Shown: positions 44,848 to 55,144 of the stretch, piece after piece | Numbering within the stretch: position 1 is the first letter of the stretch | Layout: each line of letters begins with the position of its first letter | Origin: SCN-69-37 sp044507065 | Lineage (GTDB): Bacteria; Acidobacteriota; Vicinamibacteria; Vicinamibacterales; SCN-69-37 | Assembly: GCA_044507065.1 (NCBI GenBank) | Contig: JBIQJY010000004.1 | Span: 46,671-110,670 of the forward strand | Direction of reading: 5' to 3' | Length of the DNA: 64,000 nucleotides | Position numbers and translations under genes: made by a program | The notes under the pieces: model-generated | The model's input: only the letters and a program-made list of their open reading frames with translations | Told to the model about the DNA's origin: nothing | Databases searched by the model: none

Positions 44848-47142
44848 CTACCGGCCGCGCTTTGATCCCCCCCGCGTTGCCACCTTCCGGAAGGCCCGCT
44901 CCCGCCGTCCGGGGCGCCCACTGCTCTTCCCCTTTTTCCGCTGTTCCTTCGCCGGTTTCGCCTTGCTCGTCCGTGCCCCGCGGGGTCCGGCGGTCCGTCG
45001 CACGGTCTCGAGGATCTCGGTCAGCCCGAGATCGATCTGCCGTCGCTCCATGTCCACGCGGATGACCTGCACCTTCACCCGATCGCCCAGTCGATAGATT
45101 CGGCCCGTGGCCTCGCCGCGCAGCAGGTGCGCGCGTTCCTCGAAGCGGTAGTAATCGTCGGCCATCGTCGAGACGTGGACGAGCCCCTCGACGAAGTGTT
45201 CGATGAGCTCGAGGTACAACCCGAAAGCGCTGACGCCCGTGACGTAGCCTTCGAACTCCTCGCCGACCTTGTCGGCCATGAAGCGGACCTTTTTCCACTG
45301 CACCAGCTCGCGTTCGGCATCGGTGGCGCGCCGCTCGCGCTCCGAGGTATGTCGCGCGATCTCGGGCAGGTCCTCGGTCAGTTCCGCTTTCCGATCCGCC
45401 TCCACGCGGCGCCGGCTCTCGCGCAGGACCCGGTGCACGACGAGATCCGGATACCGACGAATGGGCGACGTGAAGTGCGTGTAGGCCGCGGCCGCCAGCC
45501 CGAAATGGCCGAGGTTCGACGGATCGTAGCGCGCCTTCTGCATCGTGCGCAGCATGAGCATGGCAATCGGCTTTTCCTCGGGCCGGCCCTGGATGCGCTC
45601 GACCAGCCGCTGGAAGTGACGGGGCTCGAGCCCGTCGGGCGCACCCGCCAGCGTGTAGCCGAGCGTGCCGATGAATTCCTGGAAGACTTCCACCTTGAGG
45701 GGATCGGGTGTCTCGTGCACGCGGTAGAGTGCCGGCATGCCGACCGACTCGAGATGCGCGGCCACCGTCTCGTTGGCCAGCAGCATGAACTCCTCGATCA
45801 GCCGATGCGCCACGTTGCGCTGCGACGCAACGATGTCCTCGACGAGCCCGGCGTCGTCGATGACCACCTGGGATTCCTTCAGGTCGAAATCGATCGACCC
45901 GCGCCGTCGTCGACGCGCGTGCAGCACGTCGAACAGTTCGTGCATGCGCTCGAAAAGGCCGACGAGGGGGCGATACCGATCCATCATCGTGGCATCGCGA
46001 TCGGTCAGGATCGCGTTGACGTCCGTGTAGGTCATTCGCGCATGGCTGTGGATGATCCCGTCGTGCATCTCGTAGCGGACGACAACGCCATTGCGCCGGT
46101 CGACCTCCATCAGGCAGGACTGCACGAGCCGGTCGACGTGAGGATTCAGGCTGCACAGGCCGGTCGACAGCTCCGATGGGAACATGTGAACTGCCCGCTC
46201 GGGAAAGTACACCGACGTCCCGCGCTCGTAGGCCTCGCGATCGAGCGCACTGCCCTCCTTGACGTAATGCGCGACGTCGGCGATGTGCACACCGAGCCAG
46301 AAGTTGCCATTCGGCAGCCGATCCAGCGAGATCGCGTCATCGAAGTCGCGGGCATGCTCGCCGTCAATCGTCACCGTCGGCCAGTCCCGGAAGTCGGTCC
46401 GCCCCTGGCGATCGCGGTCGGATATGGCGGCGCCGAGGCGCGTGGCTTCGGCAACGGCGTCATCCCCGTGCGCATCCGGCAGGTTGTACTTGCGGATGAT
46501 GACCTGGGTGTCCACACCGGGAGCGTCGAGTGGGCCGATCACCTCGATGATCCGCCCGAGTGCCGGGCGGGTCGCTGTCGGCCAGCGTGTGATCTGCGCG
46601 GTGACCATTTCGCCCGGAACGGCGCCGCCTCTCTCATCCGCGGGAATCTGCATGTCGACCACGAGCCGACGGTCGAACGGCACGAGAAAGCCCCGGCCGG
46701 CGTCGTCGACGTCGTACCGGCCCACGATGCGCTGCGATCCGCGCTCGAGGATCCGGACGATGCGACCCTCGGCTCGATCCGAATCGCGCCGATGCTCGAT
46801 GCGCACGACCACCCGGTCGCCATGCATCGCCTGGTTCAGGTTGTTGCCGGCGATGTAGATGCTCTTCGGATCGCCCGGGGCGACCGACTCCGGATCAACG
46901 AACGCATGGCCGCGCGGGCTGGTCGACACCCGGCCAACGACCAGGTTCATCCGGTCCGGCAGGCCGAACCGCCCCCCGCGGATTTCGACGAGCGAGCCCG
47001 ACGCCACGAGGGATCGCAGGTGTCGCTTGAAGGTGACCTGCTGCTCGCGTGGGACGCGCAGCACCTGCACGAGTTCGCGCGCCGTGGCCGGATGATCGAC
47101 CCGGTCACGGATGGCGCGAAGAATCTCTGTCTCTGATTGCAT
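44848..47142 (-). CDS. rnr: Ribonuclease R (RNB family exoribonuclease)
   Basis: A 764-residue 3'-5' exoribonuclease. An N-terminal helix-turn-helix (TARELVQVLRVPREQQVTFK), two cold-shock domains (about residues 65-215), the RNB catalytic domain with DGEHARDFDDAISLDRL (Mg-binding aspartates), GTSVYFPERAVHMFPSELS, HFTSPIRRYPDLVVHR, an S1 domain (VGEEFEGYVTGVSAFGLYLE) and a Lys/Arg-rich tail that helps unwind structured RNA. The ATG at 47142 is chosen; upstream frame is a shadow. Likely the last gene of the glycerate kinase operon, 46 bases after the upstream gene. Confidence 0.93.
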   Translation of the reverse strand: MQSETEILRAIRDRVDHPATARELVQVLRVPREQQVTFKRHLRSLVASGSLVEIRGGRFGLPDRMNLVVGRVSTSPRGHAFVDPESVAPGDPKSIYIAGNNLNQAMHGDRVVVRIEHRRDSDRAEGRIVRILERGSQRIVGRYDVDDAGRGFLVPFDRRLVVDMQIPADERGGAVPGEMVTAQITRWPTATRPALGRIIEVIGPLDAPGVDTQVIIRKYNLPDAHGDDAVAEATRLGAAISDRDRQGRTDFRDWPTVTIDGEHARDFDDAISLDRLPNGNFWLGVHIADVAHYVKEGSALDREAYERGTSVYFPERAVHMFPSELSTGLCSLNPHVDRLVQSCLMEVDRRNGVVVRYEMHDGIIHSHARMTYTDVNAILTDRDATMMDRYRPLVGLFERMHELFDVLHARRRRRGSIDFDLKESQVVIDDAGLVEDIVASQRNVAHRLIEEFMLLANETVAAHLESVGMPALYRVHETPDPLKVEVFQEFIGTLGYTLAGAPDGLEPRHFQRLVERIQGRPEEKPIAMLMLRTMQKARYDPSNLGHFGLAAAAYTHFTSPIRRYPDLVVHRVLRESRRRVEADRKAELTEDLPEIARHTSERERRATDAERELVQWKKVRFMADKVGEEFEGYVTGVSAFGLYLELIEHFVEGLVHVSTMADDYYRFEERAHLLRGEATGRIYRLGDRVKVQVIRVDMERRQIDLGLTEILETVRRTAGPRGARTSKAKPAKEQRKKGKSSGRPGRRERAFRKVATRGGSKRGR

Positions 47143-47188
47143 GAAGTATCGGTATCTGTTCTGCCGTCGCAACGGCGGGATCGGACGT

Positions 47189-47602
47189 TCAGGGGCCGAC
47201 AGTCGGCACCGAGGATTCGAGCGTGCGCAGGGCCGCCGCCGCCGTGTCCGCCGCCGTGGGATTGAGCGCGGCGGACAGTCCGTCTGCCTCGTCGAGCTGC
47301 GTGATGACGTCCTGGACGCCAGCGGCCCGGTCAGGCTGGCCCAGCGTGCGCAGGCGGGCGTCGACGCGCTGCGCGATCGCACGTGCGCGCTGGATCGCCC
47401 GCCGCGCCTCGCCAAAGTTCGAGTCGATGAGACTCAGCCGCGCATCCTGAATCGAAGCCCGCACCTCGGCGGCATCGGCCCGCAGCATCGTCTGCTCGAG
47501 CTGGGCCGCCAGGTCCGCGCGGTTCGACGCGCCGACGTACCACCCCAGGGCGAACGCCAGCACCACGCAGCCAACGCCAATCCCAAGTGTCTTGAGCGTC
47601 AT
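47189..47602 (-). CDS. Membrane-anchored helical protein
   Basis: A 137-residue protein with a TM anchor (LGIGVGCVVLAFALGWYVG, about residues 5-23) and an alpha-helical periplasmic region (AAQLEQTMLRADAAEVRASI, ARRAIQRARAIAQRVDARL) that looks like a coiled coil or helical bundle. Not recognised. It sits between glycerate kinase (23 bases) and rnr (46 bases) on the same strand. Confidence 0.6.
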   Translation of the reverse strand: MTLKTLGIGVGCVVLAFALGWYVGASNRADLAAQLEQTMLRADAAEVRASIQDARLSLIDSNFGEARRAIQRARAIAQRVDARLRTLGQPDRAAGVQDVITQLDEADGLSAALNPTAADTAAAALRTLESSVPTVGP

Positions 47603-47625
47603 TCGGTGAGGATACTCGAACTGCC

Positions 47626-48978
47626 TCAGGCCAGCAGCAGGACCTGCACGTCGCCGACGTTGGTCCCGGTCGGGCCGGTTCGGACCAGACCGCCGAGCCG
47701 TTCGAGCAACGGATAGGTGTTGTTGTCCGCCAGCGCCGCAGCGCACGCGGCGCGCGCGCCATCGCCCATCGCCCCCCAGGCGCCGTCGTCCACGATGGCG
47801 CCGGCCGCGTCGGTCGGGCCGTCGACGCCGTCGGTGCCGACGCTGGCCAATGCGGCGGGCGCGTGAGTGGCCAGCGTTTCGAGCGCGGCAACAGCCAGTT
47901 CCTGGTTGCGCCCGCCACGGCCCTGGCCGCGCACGGCCACGGTCGTTTCGCCCGAGGCGATCACGCAGGCCGGGCGCGGCAGCGCGGCCGTTCGCGCGAG
48001 CTCGAACAGATCCGATGCGGCCAGCCTGGCTTCTCCCACCGTCGGCTCGATCCGTACGTGCACGCTGTAGCCGAGCCTGCGCGCCGTCTCGGCGGCAGCG
48101 TGCATCGCGTCGTGTCTCGACGCGATCACCCAGTAGGCCGCCTGCCGCAATGCATCGGAGTCGGGCGCTACCGGCCCGTGCGCCGAGCCAGCCGCGCCCG
48201 AGAGCAGGTGGTGCAGCGCCGCGACAGGCACGCGGGCCGTCAGGTCCCAGCGCTCGAGGACGGCCAGCGCGTCGGCGAACGCCGTCGGATCGCCAACCGT
48301 CGGACCCGAGCCGATCACGACCGGATCGTCCTCGACGGGCGTGCACACGTCGGAGATGGCCAGCGTGATGCTGCGTCCTGCGCGCGCGGCCAACTGGCCA
48401 CCCTTGATGGCCGACAGATGGCGCCGCACCGTGTTGATCTCGGAAATGTCCGCGCCGGCGCGCAACAGCGCCGCGGTCGTCGCGGCCTTGTCATCGATGG
48501 TCAGCCCTTCGGCGGGAACCGCCAGCATGGCCGATGCACCGCCCGACAGGCACACGAGCAGGACTCCGTCGTCTTCGCGCGTATCGCCGGCGAGGGCCAG
48601 CGCGCTGCGCCCGGCCTGTTCACTTGCGGCGGAAGGGCGCGGATGGGTGGCCGGCACCATCAGCCACCCCGGACAGTCGCCGCTCGTGGCCGCAGTGACA
48701 AGGCCGGCGAGGTGGCGGCCGCCGAGCACATCGTCGACGGCCGTCATCATGCCGACGGCGGCCTTGCCGGCCGCCACCACTCGTACATGCGACTCGGCGC
48801 GCAACGAATCGCGAAGCCGGTCCAAGGCGCTGAAGGTGACGCGACGCGCATCGACGGCCGTCAGGGCAGCCGAGTAGATCGACGCGAGATGCTGGTGAAG
48901 ACGGGGATTAATGGAGTTGTCCGGGGTCGGTCCAGGCGGACAGTTTGGTGACGAGATCGAACTTGCGCAACAGCTCAC
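47626..48978 (-). CDS. Glycerate 2-kinase, MOFRL family
   Basis: A protein of about 420-450 residues matching the MOFRL/GckA class of glycerate kinases (DUF4147). It has VVAAGKAAVGMM, VCLSGGASAMLAVPAEG, HLSAIKGGQLAARA, SDVCTPVEDDPVVIGSGPT, a C-terminal ASGETTVAVRGQGRGGRNQE and DGVDGPTDAAGAI. It phosphorylates D-glycerate to 2-phosphoglycerate. The start is doubtful: the first usable codon is GTG at 48978, which makes a 71-base overlap with the preceding gene and a Cys/Pro-rich N terminus unlike the family. The conserved domain begins only at about codon 27, next to an in-frame ATT at 48912 that overlaps the upstream stop. Confidence 0.85.
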   Translation of the reverse strand: MSCCASSISSPNCPPGPTPDNSINPRLHQHLASIYSAALTAVDARRVTFSALDRLRDSLRAESHVRVVAAGKAAVGMMTAVDDVLGGRHLAGLVTAATSGDCPGWLMVPATHPRPSAASEQAGRSALALAGDTREDDGVLLVCLSGGASAMLAVPAEGLTIDDKAATTAALLRAGADISEINTVRRHLSAIKGGQLAARAGRSITLAISDVCTPVEDDPVVIGSGPTVGDPTAFADALAVLERWDLTARVPVAALHHLLSGAAGSAHGPVAPDSDALRQAAYWVIASRHDAMHAAAETARRLGYSVHVRIEPTVGEARLAASDLFELARTAALPRPACVIASGETTVAVRGQGRGGRNQELAVAALETLATHAPAALASVGTDGVDGPTDAAGAIVDDGAWGAMGDGARAACAAALADNNTYPLLERLGGLVRTGPTGTNVGDVQVLLLA

Positions 48979-49222
48979 CCATCATCTGGCAGGCGTCGTC
49001 GCGCTCGCACAACTGCTCGAGTTGGCCCATGATGCGCGTGAGGGCCTCCTCGGCCTGGCTGATGGCGCGGTCCGAGTAGTACTCACGCTGGCGTTCCAGA
49101 CAGTCGTGATGCTTGCGCAACTCCTGCCTGAAAAAGTCCGCGAGGCACTGGCAAGGAGCATCTCCGCAGGTCTGCGGATTCGATCCCGCCGCGCCGTTGG
49201 TCAGACCAGTCTTGAAGATCAT
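48908..49222 (-). CDS. Hypothetical cysteine-rich small protein, head of the glycerate kinase operon
   Basis: A 104-residue protein not recognised. The N-terminal third holds CGDAPCQC, and there are further cysteines in HHDCLERQREYYSD and LCERDDACQMM; the rest is strongly helical. The spacing suggests a metal- or cluster-binding helical protein. The ATG at 49222 is supported by a consensus promoter placed so that the transcript starts about 13 bases upstream. The stop codon lies within the presumed start region of glycerate kinase. Confidence 0.5.
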   Translation of the reverse strand: MIFKTGLTNGAAGSNPQTCGDAPCQCLADFFRQELRKHHDCLERQREYYSDRAISQAEEALTRIMGQLEQLCERDDACQMMGELLRKFDLVTKLSAWTDPGQLH

Positions 49223-49241
49223 CTCGATTGGGAACACACCC

Positions 49242-49270
49242 AGTGTATGTAATGGAGCGGACACTGTCAA
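49242..49270 (-). promoter_or_regulatory. Consensus sigma-70 promoter of the glycerate kinase / rnr operon
   Basis: On the minus strand TTGACA (49270-49265, perfect -35), 17 bases, TACACT (49247-49242). The predicted start near 49235 leaves about 13 bases before ATG 49222 and excludes the longer TTG-started frame from 49270. Confidence 0.7.
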
Positions 49271-49303
49271 TCCGCCACGGGCGGGATTCGGCCTCCTGCG
49301 CGC

Positions 49304-50758
<1,455 letters not shown>

Positions 50759-50834
50759 GTTACGGCAGATTTCCCGCGCTCCGGACCTCACAACGCCTGC
50801 AGCGCGCCGAGCCTGCTCCCGATAGTTGGTGCTG

Positions 50835-51806
50835 ATGCCGAGGTGTCTCGTGTCCCGGTCGTTGCCCGCCGTCCTCGTCATCGTGGCAGCGAGCATCATC
50901 GCCGCCTGTGCGCCGAAATCGTCGCCCGGCCCTGGCTCCCCTCGCCCCATGCCGACGCTGCCCGATGTCGTGCGGATTGGTTCATCCGGCCGCGTCACCG
51001 TCGTGCCGCTGGAGGAGTACGTCGTCGGTACGGCCCTCGCTGAAGTCGGCCCCGCGGGTGAATCGGCCGAGACGGCGGCAGCCATCTTCCGGCTGCAGGC
51101 GATCCTCGCGCGGACATACGCGGCGTCACATGTCGGGCGGCACCGGGCCGAGGGGTTCGACCTGTGCGACACGACGCATTGCCAGGTGTACGAGCCTGCC
51201 CGCATTCGGACTTCCCGGTTTGCCGATATCGCGCGACGCGCGGTGCGGGATACCGAAGGGCAGGTCCTGACCGTCGATGCGCGACTGGCCGAAGCCCTGT
51301 TTCACGCCGACTGCGGCGGGCACACGACCGACGCGCAAATGGTCTGGGGAAACCCCGTGTCCTATCTCGTCGGCATACCCGACCCGGCGCCGGAACACAC
51401 CCACCGCCAGTGGGAGTTCCGCGTGACGTCCGACGACTTGCGTGACGCGCTCAATGGCTCCCCGGCCAGCACCGTCGGCGACCGGCTCACATCGGTGCGG
51501 GTCGCCGAACGCGATGCGAGTGGCCGCGCGGCGCGCGTCGAGGTCATCGGCAGCGAGACCCGGATGCTGCGCGGCGAACCATTCCGCGCCATCGTCACGC
51601 GGAAGTTCGGCTATCGCACCCTGTTGAGCACGCGCTTCACGGTGACGCGTGAAGGCGGCGAGTACCTGTTCGCGGGCTCAGGGTTCGGCCACGGCGTCGG
51701 ACTGTGCCAGGTGGGCGCGGCGGCGCGACTTCGCCGCGGGGATTCCATCCGCTCAGTGCTTGCGGCCTACTACGCCGGGAGCCAGATCACGCGGCTCAGG
51801 CGCTGA
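50835..51806 (+). CDS. SpoIID/LytB-domain lipoprotein
   Basis: A 323-residue protein with a lipobox (ASIIAAC, cysteine near residue 25) and a SpoIID domain: VTVVPLEEYVVGTALAEVGP, EAIxxQAILARTYAA-type FRLQAILARTYAASH, SHxDCGGHTT-type LFHADCGGHTTDAQMVWGN, and the final FAGSGFGHGVGLCQVGA. SpoIID-family enzymes are lytic transglycosylases acting on denuded peptidoglycan, so it probably remodels cell wall from the periplasm. Non-sporulating diderms carry such proteins for division or growth. In-frame TTG (50826) and GTG (50829) precede the ATG. Confidence 0.85.
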   Translation: MPRCLVSRSLPAVLVIVAASIIAACAPKSSPGPGSPRPMPTLPDVVRIGSSGRVTVVPLEEYVVGTALAEVGPAGESAETAAAIFRLQAILARTYAASHVGRHRAEGFDLCDTTHCQVYEPARIRTSRFADIARRAVRDTEGQVLTVDARLAEALFHADCGGHTTDAQMVWGNPVSYLVGIPDPAPEHTHRQWEFRVTSDDLRDALNGSPASTVGDRLTSVRVAERDASGRAARVEVIGSETRMLRGEPFRAIVTRKFGYRTLLSTRFTVTREGGEYLFAGSGFGHGVGLCQVGAAARLRRGDSIRSVLAAYYAGSQITRLRR

Positions 51807-51952
51807 GGCACCACGAAGCCCCGGACGCCGGCTGCCCCCTTCACGGCCGATCCCGAACGCGCGGCCGGGACTTTCTGTACCCCGGTCCAGGCCGTCGGCC
51901 GGCAAATCCCAGATACAATCGGCGTAAACAATTGCCTGTTTGTGACGTAACT

Positions 51953-52621
51953 ATGACAGAGCCGGTCCCGACGCCCGTCAGTTCACGCGATGCGGACGCC
52001 CGTGTGGCGCTCGACATTCGCGCGTACCAGGCCGAGGGGCGGCTCGATGCCGCGCGCGAACGCTACAGCGAGATCGTCACCCGCTATCAGCGCCGCGCGG
52101 CCCGTATCGCGTATCACTATCTGCGCGATGCGGCCGACGCCGACGAAGCCGTCCAGGACGCCTTCGTCAAGGCGTATATGCACCTGGGGACCTTCCGCGA
52201 GGAGCTCCCCTTCGAGGTCTGGTTCACGCGCATCCTGATCAATGGATGCCTCGATCGGCTCAAGGCGCGACGGCGCCGCGAGCGTTGGATTGCCCCGCCG
52301 GTGCTCGACCCCAGCGGGGCCGAGCGGGACCCGTCCGAGTACCTGCCGTCGCGGGGACCGAGTCCCGAGGACCTGGTACTCTCGGACGAACGGCGCCGTC
52401 AGTTGATGGATGCCGTGGCCGAGTTGCCCGAACGCCAGCGAATGGTGTTCATGTTGAGTCACTTCGATGGTCGTTCCTCGCGTGAGGTCAGCGCCATGAC
52501 GGGGCTGAATGAGTCGACCGTTCGAGTGCACCTGTTTCGGGCCATCCGGCGGCTGCGAGGCCTGCTGGTGACGACACGGAGCAGCGGTACAGCCGGGAGG
52601 AACAGCCGTGCGAATCTCTGA
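51953..52621 (+). CDS. ECF RNA polymerase sigma factor
   Basis: A 222-residue sigma-70-family factor. Sigma-2 is at residues about 40-110 (IAYHYLRDAADADEAVQDAFVK is its core), a short linker follows, and sigma-4 is at about 150-215 (LPERQRMVFMLSHFDGRSSR, MTGLNESTVRVHLFRAIRRL). Sigma-3 is absent, as in ECF factors. It overlaps a ZAS-type anti-sigma gene by 14 bases, so the pair probably responds to an envelope or redox signal. TACAAT at 51914-51919 may be a -10 box. Confidence 0.9.
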   Translation: MTEPVPTPVSSRDADARVALDIRAYQAEGRLDAARERYSEIVTRYQRRAARIAYHYLRDAADADEAVQDAFVKAYMHLGTFREELPFEVWFTRILINGCLDRLKARRRRERWIAPPVLDPSGAERDPSEYLPSRGPSPEDLVLSDERRRQLMDAVAELPERQRMVFMLSHFDGRSSREVSAMTGLNESTVRVHLFRAIRRLRGLLVTTRSSGTAGRNSRANL

Positions 52622-53177
52622 CATCATCTTTCGTCGAGGTCATCTTTCGGAAGACGCGATCACGCTGGCGCTCGTGACGGGCGAACGGCCCGATCACCTG
52701 GCTGCCTGCGAGCGTTGCACACGGCGGGCGCTCGACCTGAGCCGTTGGCTCGACGATGCGCGGGCCGCGGCACTCGACGCGGCCGACGAGGCGTTTCCGC
52801 CCGAACGGCTGGCCATCCAGCAGGCCCAGATCATGCGGCGCCTCGAACAGGTCGACGAACCGCGGCGCGTCATCGCATTCCCGGCCCAGAGCGTAGCCGC
52901 ACCGCGGTCCGAGAGCGGCCGTCGCGTCGCCCCGGCCTGGGTCGGCGTGGCAGCGGCCGCCGGGCTGGTCGTGGGCGTCGTGGGCAGCCAGCTGTCCTCG
53001 TACGTCGCCGCGCCGGATCCACAGCCGTCGACAGCAGTCCCAGCCGTCGCGGCTCCAATCTCCACCGAGCCGATGAACGCTTCCCTGCTGTCGATCGACC
53101 TCGACCGCTACATCCCGACCGATCTGCGCGCCATCGAGCAGGCGACGCCGGCGATGGTGGCCGCGCAGGCGCAGTAG
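52608..53177 (+). CDS. Anti-sigma factor with ZAS motif and TM anchor
   Basis: A 189-residue protein with a GTG start overlapping the sigma stop. The motif HLAACERC (residues about 30-37) is HxxxCxxC, the zinc-binding anti-sigma (ZAS) signature. A TM helix lies at about residues 104-124 (WVGVAAAAGLVVGVVGSQL), with a short periplasmic tail. It would bind the ECF factor in the cytoplasm and release it on an extracytoplasmic or redox cue. The co-located sigma gene and overlap support a pair. Confidence 0.78.
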   Translation: MRISDIIFRRGHLSEDAITLALVTGERPDHLAACERCTRRALDLSRWLDDARAAALDAADEAFPPERLAIQQAQIMRRLEQVDEPRRVIAFPAQSVAAPRSESGRRVAPAWVGVAAAAGLVVGVVGSQLSSYVAAPDPQPSTAVPAVAAPISTEPMNASLLSIDLDRYIPTDLRAIEQATPAMVAAQAQ

Positions 53178-53196
53178 CGACACGGTTTTCCCGCCT

Positions 53197-53224
53197 GGTG
53201 CCGCGTGCAACCGCACGCGGCACC
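53197..53224 (+). other. Hairpin after the sigma/anti-sigma pair
   Basis: A perfect 12-bp stem (53197-53208 with 53213-53224) and an AACC loop, 20 bases after the anti-sigma stop. There is no T tract after it, so it may be a weak terminator or RNA-stabilising structure. Confidence 0.5.
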
Positions 53225-53297
53225 CGAGGCGTTCGTTGTCGCGCCTGCAATCGCCCACGCCGGACGGCTACAATGATGGGATGATTGCGAGGTTTCG

Positions 53298-54491
53298 ATG
53301 CCGCCTCTAGTCTTCCGCAAGGGCCTCGACATGAAGGCCGAGGTGGCCGGCGAACTGGCGGCGGCCTACCACAGCTCCATCGTCGACGCCGTTCGCTCCG
53401 CTGACTACGTCCGGAAGACCGGGCGGCTCACGATCCATCTCGCACGCGAGTTCGGCTTCTGCTACGGCGTCGACCGCGCCGTCGACTATGCCTACCAGGC
53501 CGGACGTCGTTTCCCGGACCGGCGCGTGTTCCTGACGGGCGAGATCATCCACAACCCCCACGTCAACGATCAGCTCCGCAGTCGCGGTATCCGCATCCTG
53601 ACCGACGAGAGCGAACGCGATACGACGCTTGGCCCCGACGACGTCGTCATCCTGCCGGCCTTCGGCGTCTCCATCGCGGAGCTTGCCGCCCTCGAGGCCC
53701 GCGGCTGCACGCTGGTCGACACGACGTGCGGGTCGGTTCTGACCGTCTGGAAGAACGTCAAGCGTTACGCCAAGGACGGCTTCACGTCGGTCGTCCACGG
53801 CAAGGTCCAGCACGAGGAGACCCGGGCCACGGCCTCGCAGGCCACGGCGTTCCCCGACGGCCACTACCTCGTGGTTCGCGACGAGGAGCAGGCCGAGATC
53901 GTCTGCGCCTTCATTCGGAACCCGGCCGACCCGGCCGGATTCCTCGAGACGTTTGCCGGCGCGTATTCGCCCGGTTTCGACCCGCTCCGCCACCTCGAGC
54001 GCATCGGCTGTGCCAACCAGACGACGATGTTGATGACCGAATCGCTGCGCGTGGGCGAGATGCTCCGACAGGCAATGGTCGACCGGTATGGCGCGGAGGA
54101 AGCCGCCACGCGCTTTCGGGCATTCGACACAATCTGCAGCGCGACGCAAGAGCGCCAGGACGCGGTCGAGATGCTCCTGGCATCCGAGCGGCTCGACCTG
54201 GCCGTTGTCGTCGGCGGCTACAACAGCTCCAACACGTGCAATCTGGCGAGAATGTGCGCGGACCACGTCCCCACCTTCCATATTTCCGACCCGGCCTGCC
54301 TCGGGGCCGATGGCACCATCCGGCACCGGCCGATTGGCGCCCCCTCCACCGCCATGCTCCCGGAAACCCACACGCGGAACTGGCTGCCCGGCGGAACCGT
54401 AACGATAGGCTTGACAGCCGGTGCCTCAACCCCGAACAGCATCGTCGGCGAAGTCATCGAGAAGCTCGAACGGCTCGCTGGCGGCGCGTAA
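53298..54491 (+). CDS. ispH: 4-hydroxy-3-methylbut-2-enyl diphosphate reductase (IspH), long form
   Basis: A 397-residue enzyme of the MEP isoprenoid pathway, reducing HMBPP to IPP and DMAPP with a 4Fe-4S cluster. The three cluster cysteines are in FGFCYGVDRAV (Cys55), LVDTTCGSV and TICSATQERQ; HNPHVNDQ, GGYNSSNTCNL and TAGASTPNSIV are also conserved. The length is greater than the 316 residues of E. coli IspH, with an N-terminal extension of about 45 residues and internal insertions as in cyanobacterial and plant-type enzymes. TACAAT at 53269-53274 may be a -10 box. Confidence 0.93.
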   Translation: MPPLVFRKGLDMKAEVAGELAAAYHSSIVDAVRSADYVRKTGRLTIHLAREFGFCYGVDRAVDYAYQAGRRFPDRRVFLTGEIIHNPHVNDQLRSRGIRILTDESERDTTLGPDDVVILPAFGVSIAELAALEARGCTLVDTTCGSVLTVWKNVKRYAKDGFTSVVHGKVQHEETRATASQATAFPDGHYLVVRDEEQAEIVCAFIRNPADPAGFLETFAGAYSPGFDPLRHLERIGCANQTTMLMTESLRVGEMLRQAMVDRYGAEEAATRFRAFDTICSATQERQDAVEMLLASERLDLAVVVGGYNSSNTCNLARMCADHVPTFHISDPACLGADGTIRHRPIGAPSTAMLPETHTRNWLPGGTVTIGLTAGASTPNSIVGEVIEKLERLAGGA

Positions 54492-54523
54492 ACGGTCGGA
54501 CCCGAGGGGGCGTAAGTCTAGTC

Positions 54524-55048
54524 GTGACTGATAGAAAGCTCCTCTGTGTTCGGATGTGGCTGACCGGCGTCGCGGTTGCAGTCCTGCTCGGATCGGTGCC
54601 TGCACCGGTCAGGGCGGGGGCCAGCGATGGGACCACGGTTGAAGCGCTGCAGGGCCCCTCGGGGTCCGGCCGCGGTTCGAGTCCCGCGAGCTGGGAGTGG
54701 TGGAACGATACGGACGTTCAGAAAGAGCTCGGCCTGACGCCTGAGAAGATCGAGCGGATCAACAGCTACTACAGTCGTCGCAATACCGAGCTCCGGCCGA
54801 TGGTGCACGAGTTCTTCCGACAGTCTGCGGAACTCGAGAAGATGACCCGCGATCGCATTGCCGACGAGGGCACCTACGCCATGCAGGTCCTGCGTGTCGA
54901 ATCCGTCCGGGCGCGCCTCAGCGAGAGTCGCACGTTGATGCTGTACCGCATCTCGCGCGAGCTCACGCCGGAACAGAATCAGAAGCTGCAGACGATTCTG
55001 GATCGGCGCTTCGACCGCAACCGCAACCGCACCCCGACCACCCGGTGA
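54524..55048 (+). CDS. Spy/CpxP-like periplasmic protein
   Basis: A 174-residue protein, start at GTG 54524, with a signal peptide (VRMWLTGVAVAVLLGSVPAP). The mature part is helical: LGLTPEKIERINSYYSRRN and LTPEQNQKLQTILDRRF, the LTxxQ repeats of the Spy/CpxP family. These act as periplasmic chaperones or as repressors of envelope-stress kinases. The two LTxxQ-like repeats are the typical pair. It lies between ispH and the efflux cluster, and may report envelope damage for it. Confidence 0.68.
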   Translation: MTDRKLLCVRMWLTGVAVAVLLGSVPAPVRAGASDGTTVEALQGPSGSGRGSSPASWEWWNDTDVQKELGLTPEKIERINSYYSRRNTELRPMVHEFFRQSAELEKMTRDRIADEGTYAMQVLRVESVRARLSESRTLMLYRISRELTPEQNQKLQTILDRRFDRNRNRTPTTR

Positions 55049-55144
55049 CCCGGTCGCCACGCGAACGAACCACAGATCAGGAACATGAGAACGGGGACGT
55101 CGGCCGCGAGTCCGACATCCGCACGTAGAGGAGTGAGAACGGCG

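Noticed and set aside
45127..47136. A 669-codon plus-strand frame opposite ribonuclease R
   Set aside because: RNase R carries complete catalytic motifs on the minus strand; the opposite frame shows no domain and has shadow-like composition.
51914..51919. TACAAT box upstream of the ECF sigma gene as a full sigma-70 promoter
   Set aside because: No acceptable -35 lies 16-18 bases upstream, so it is not listed as a promoter.
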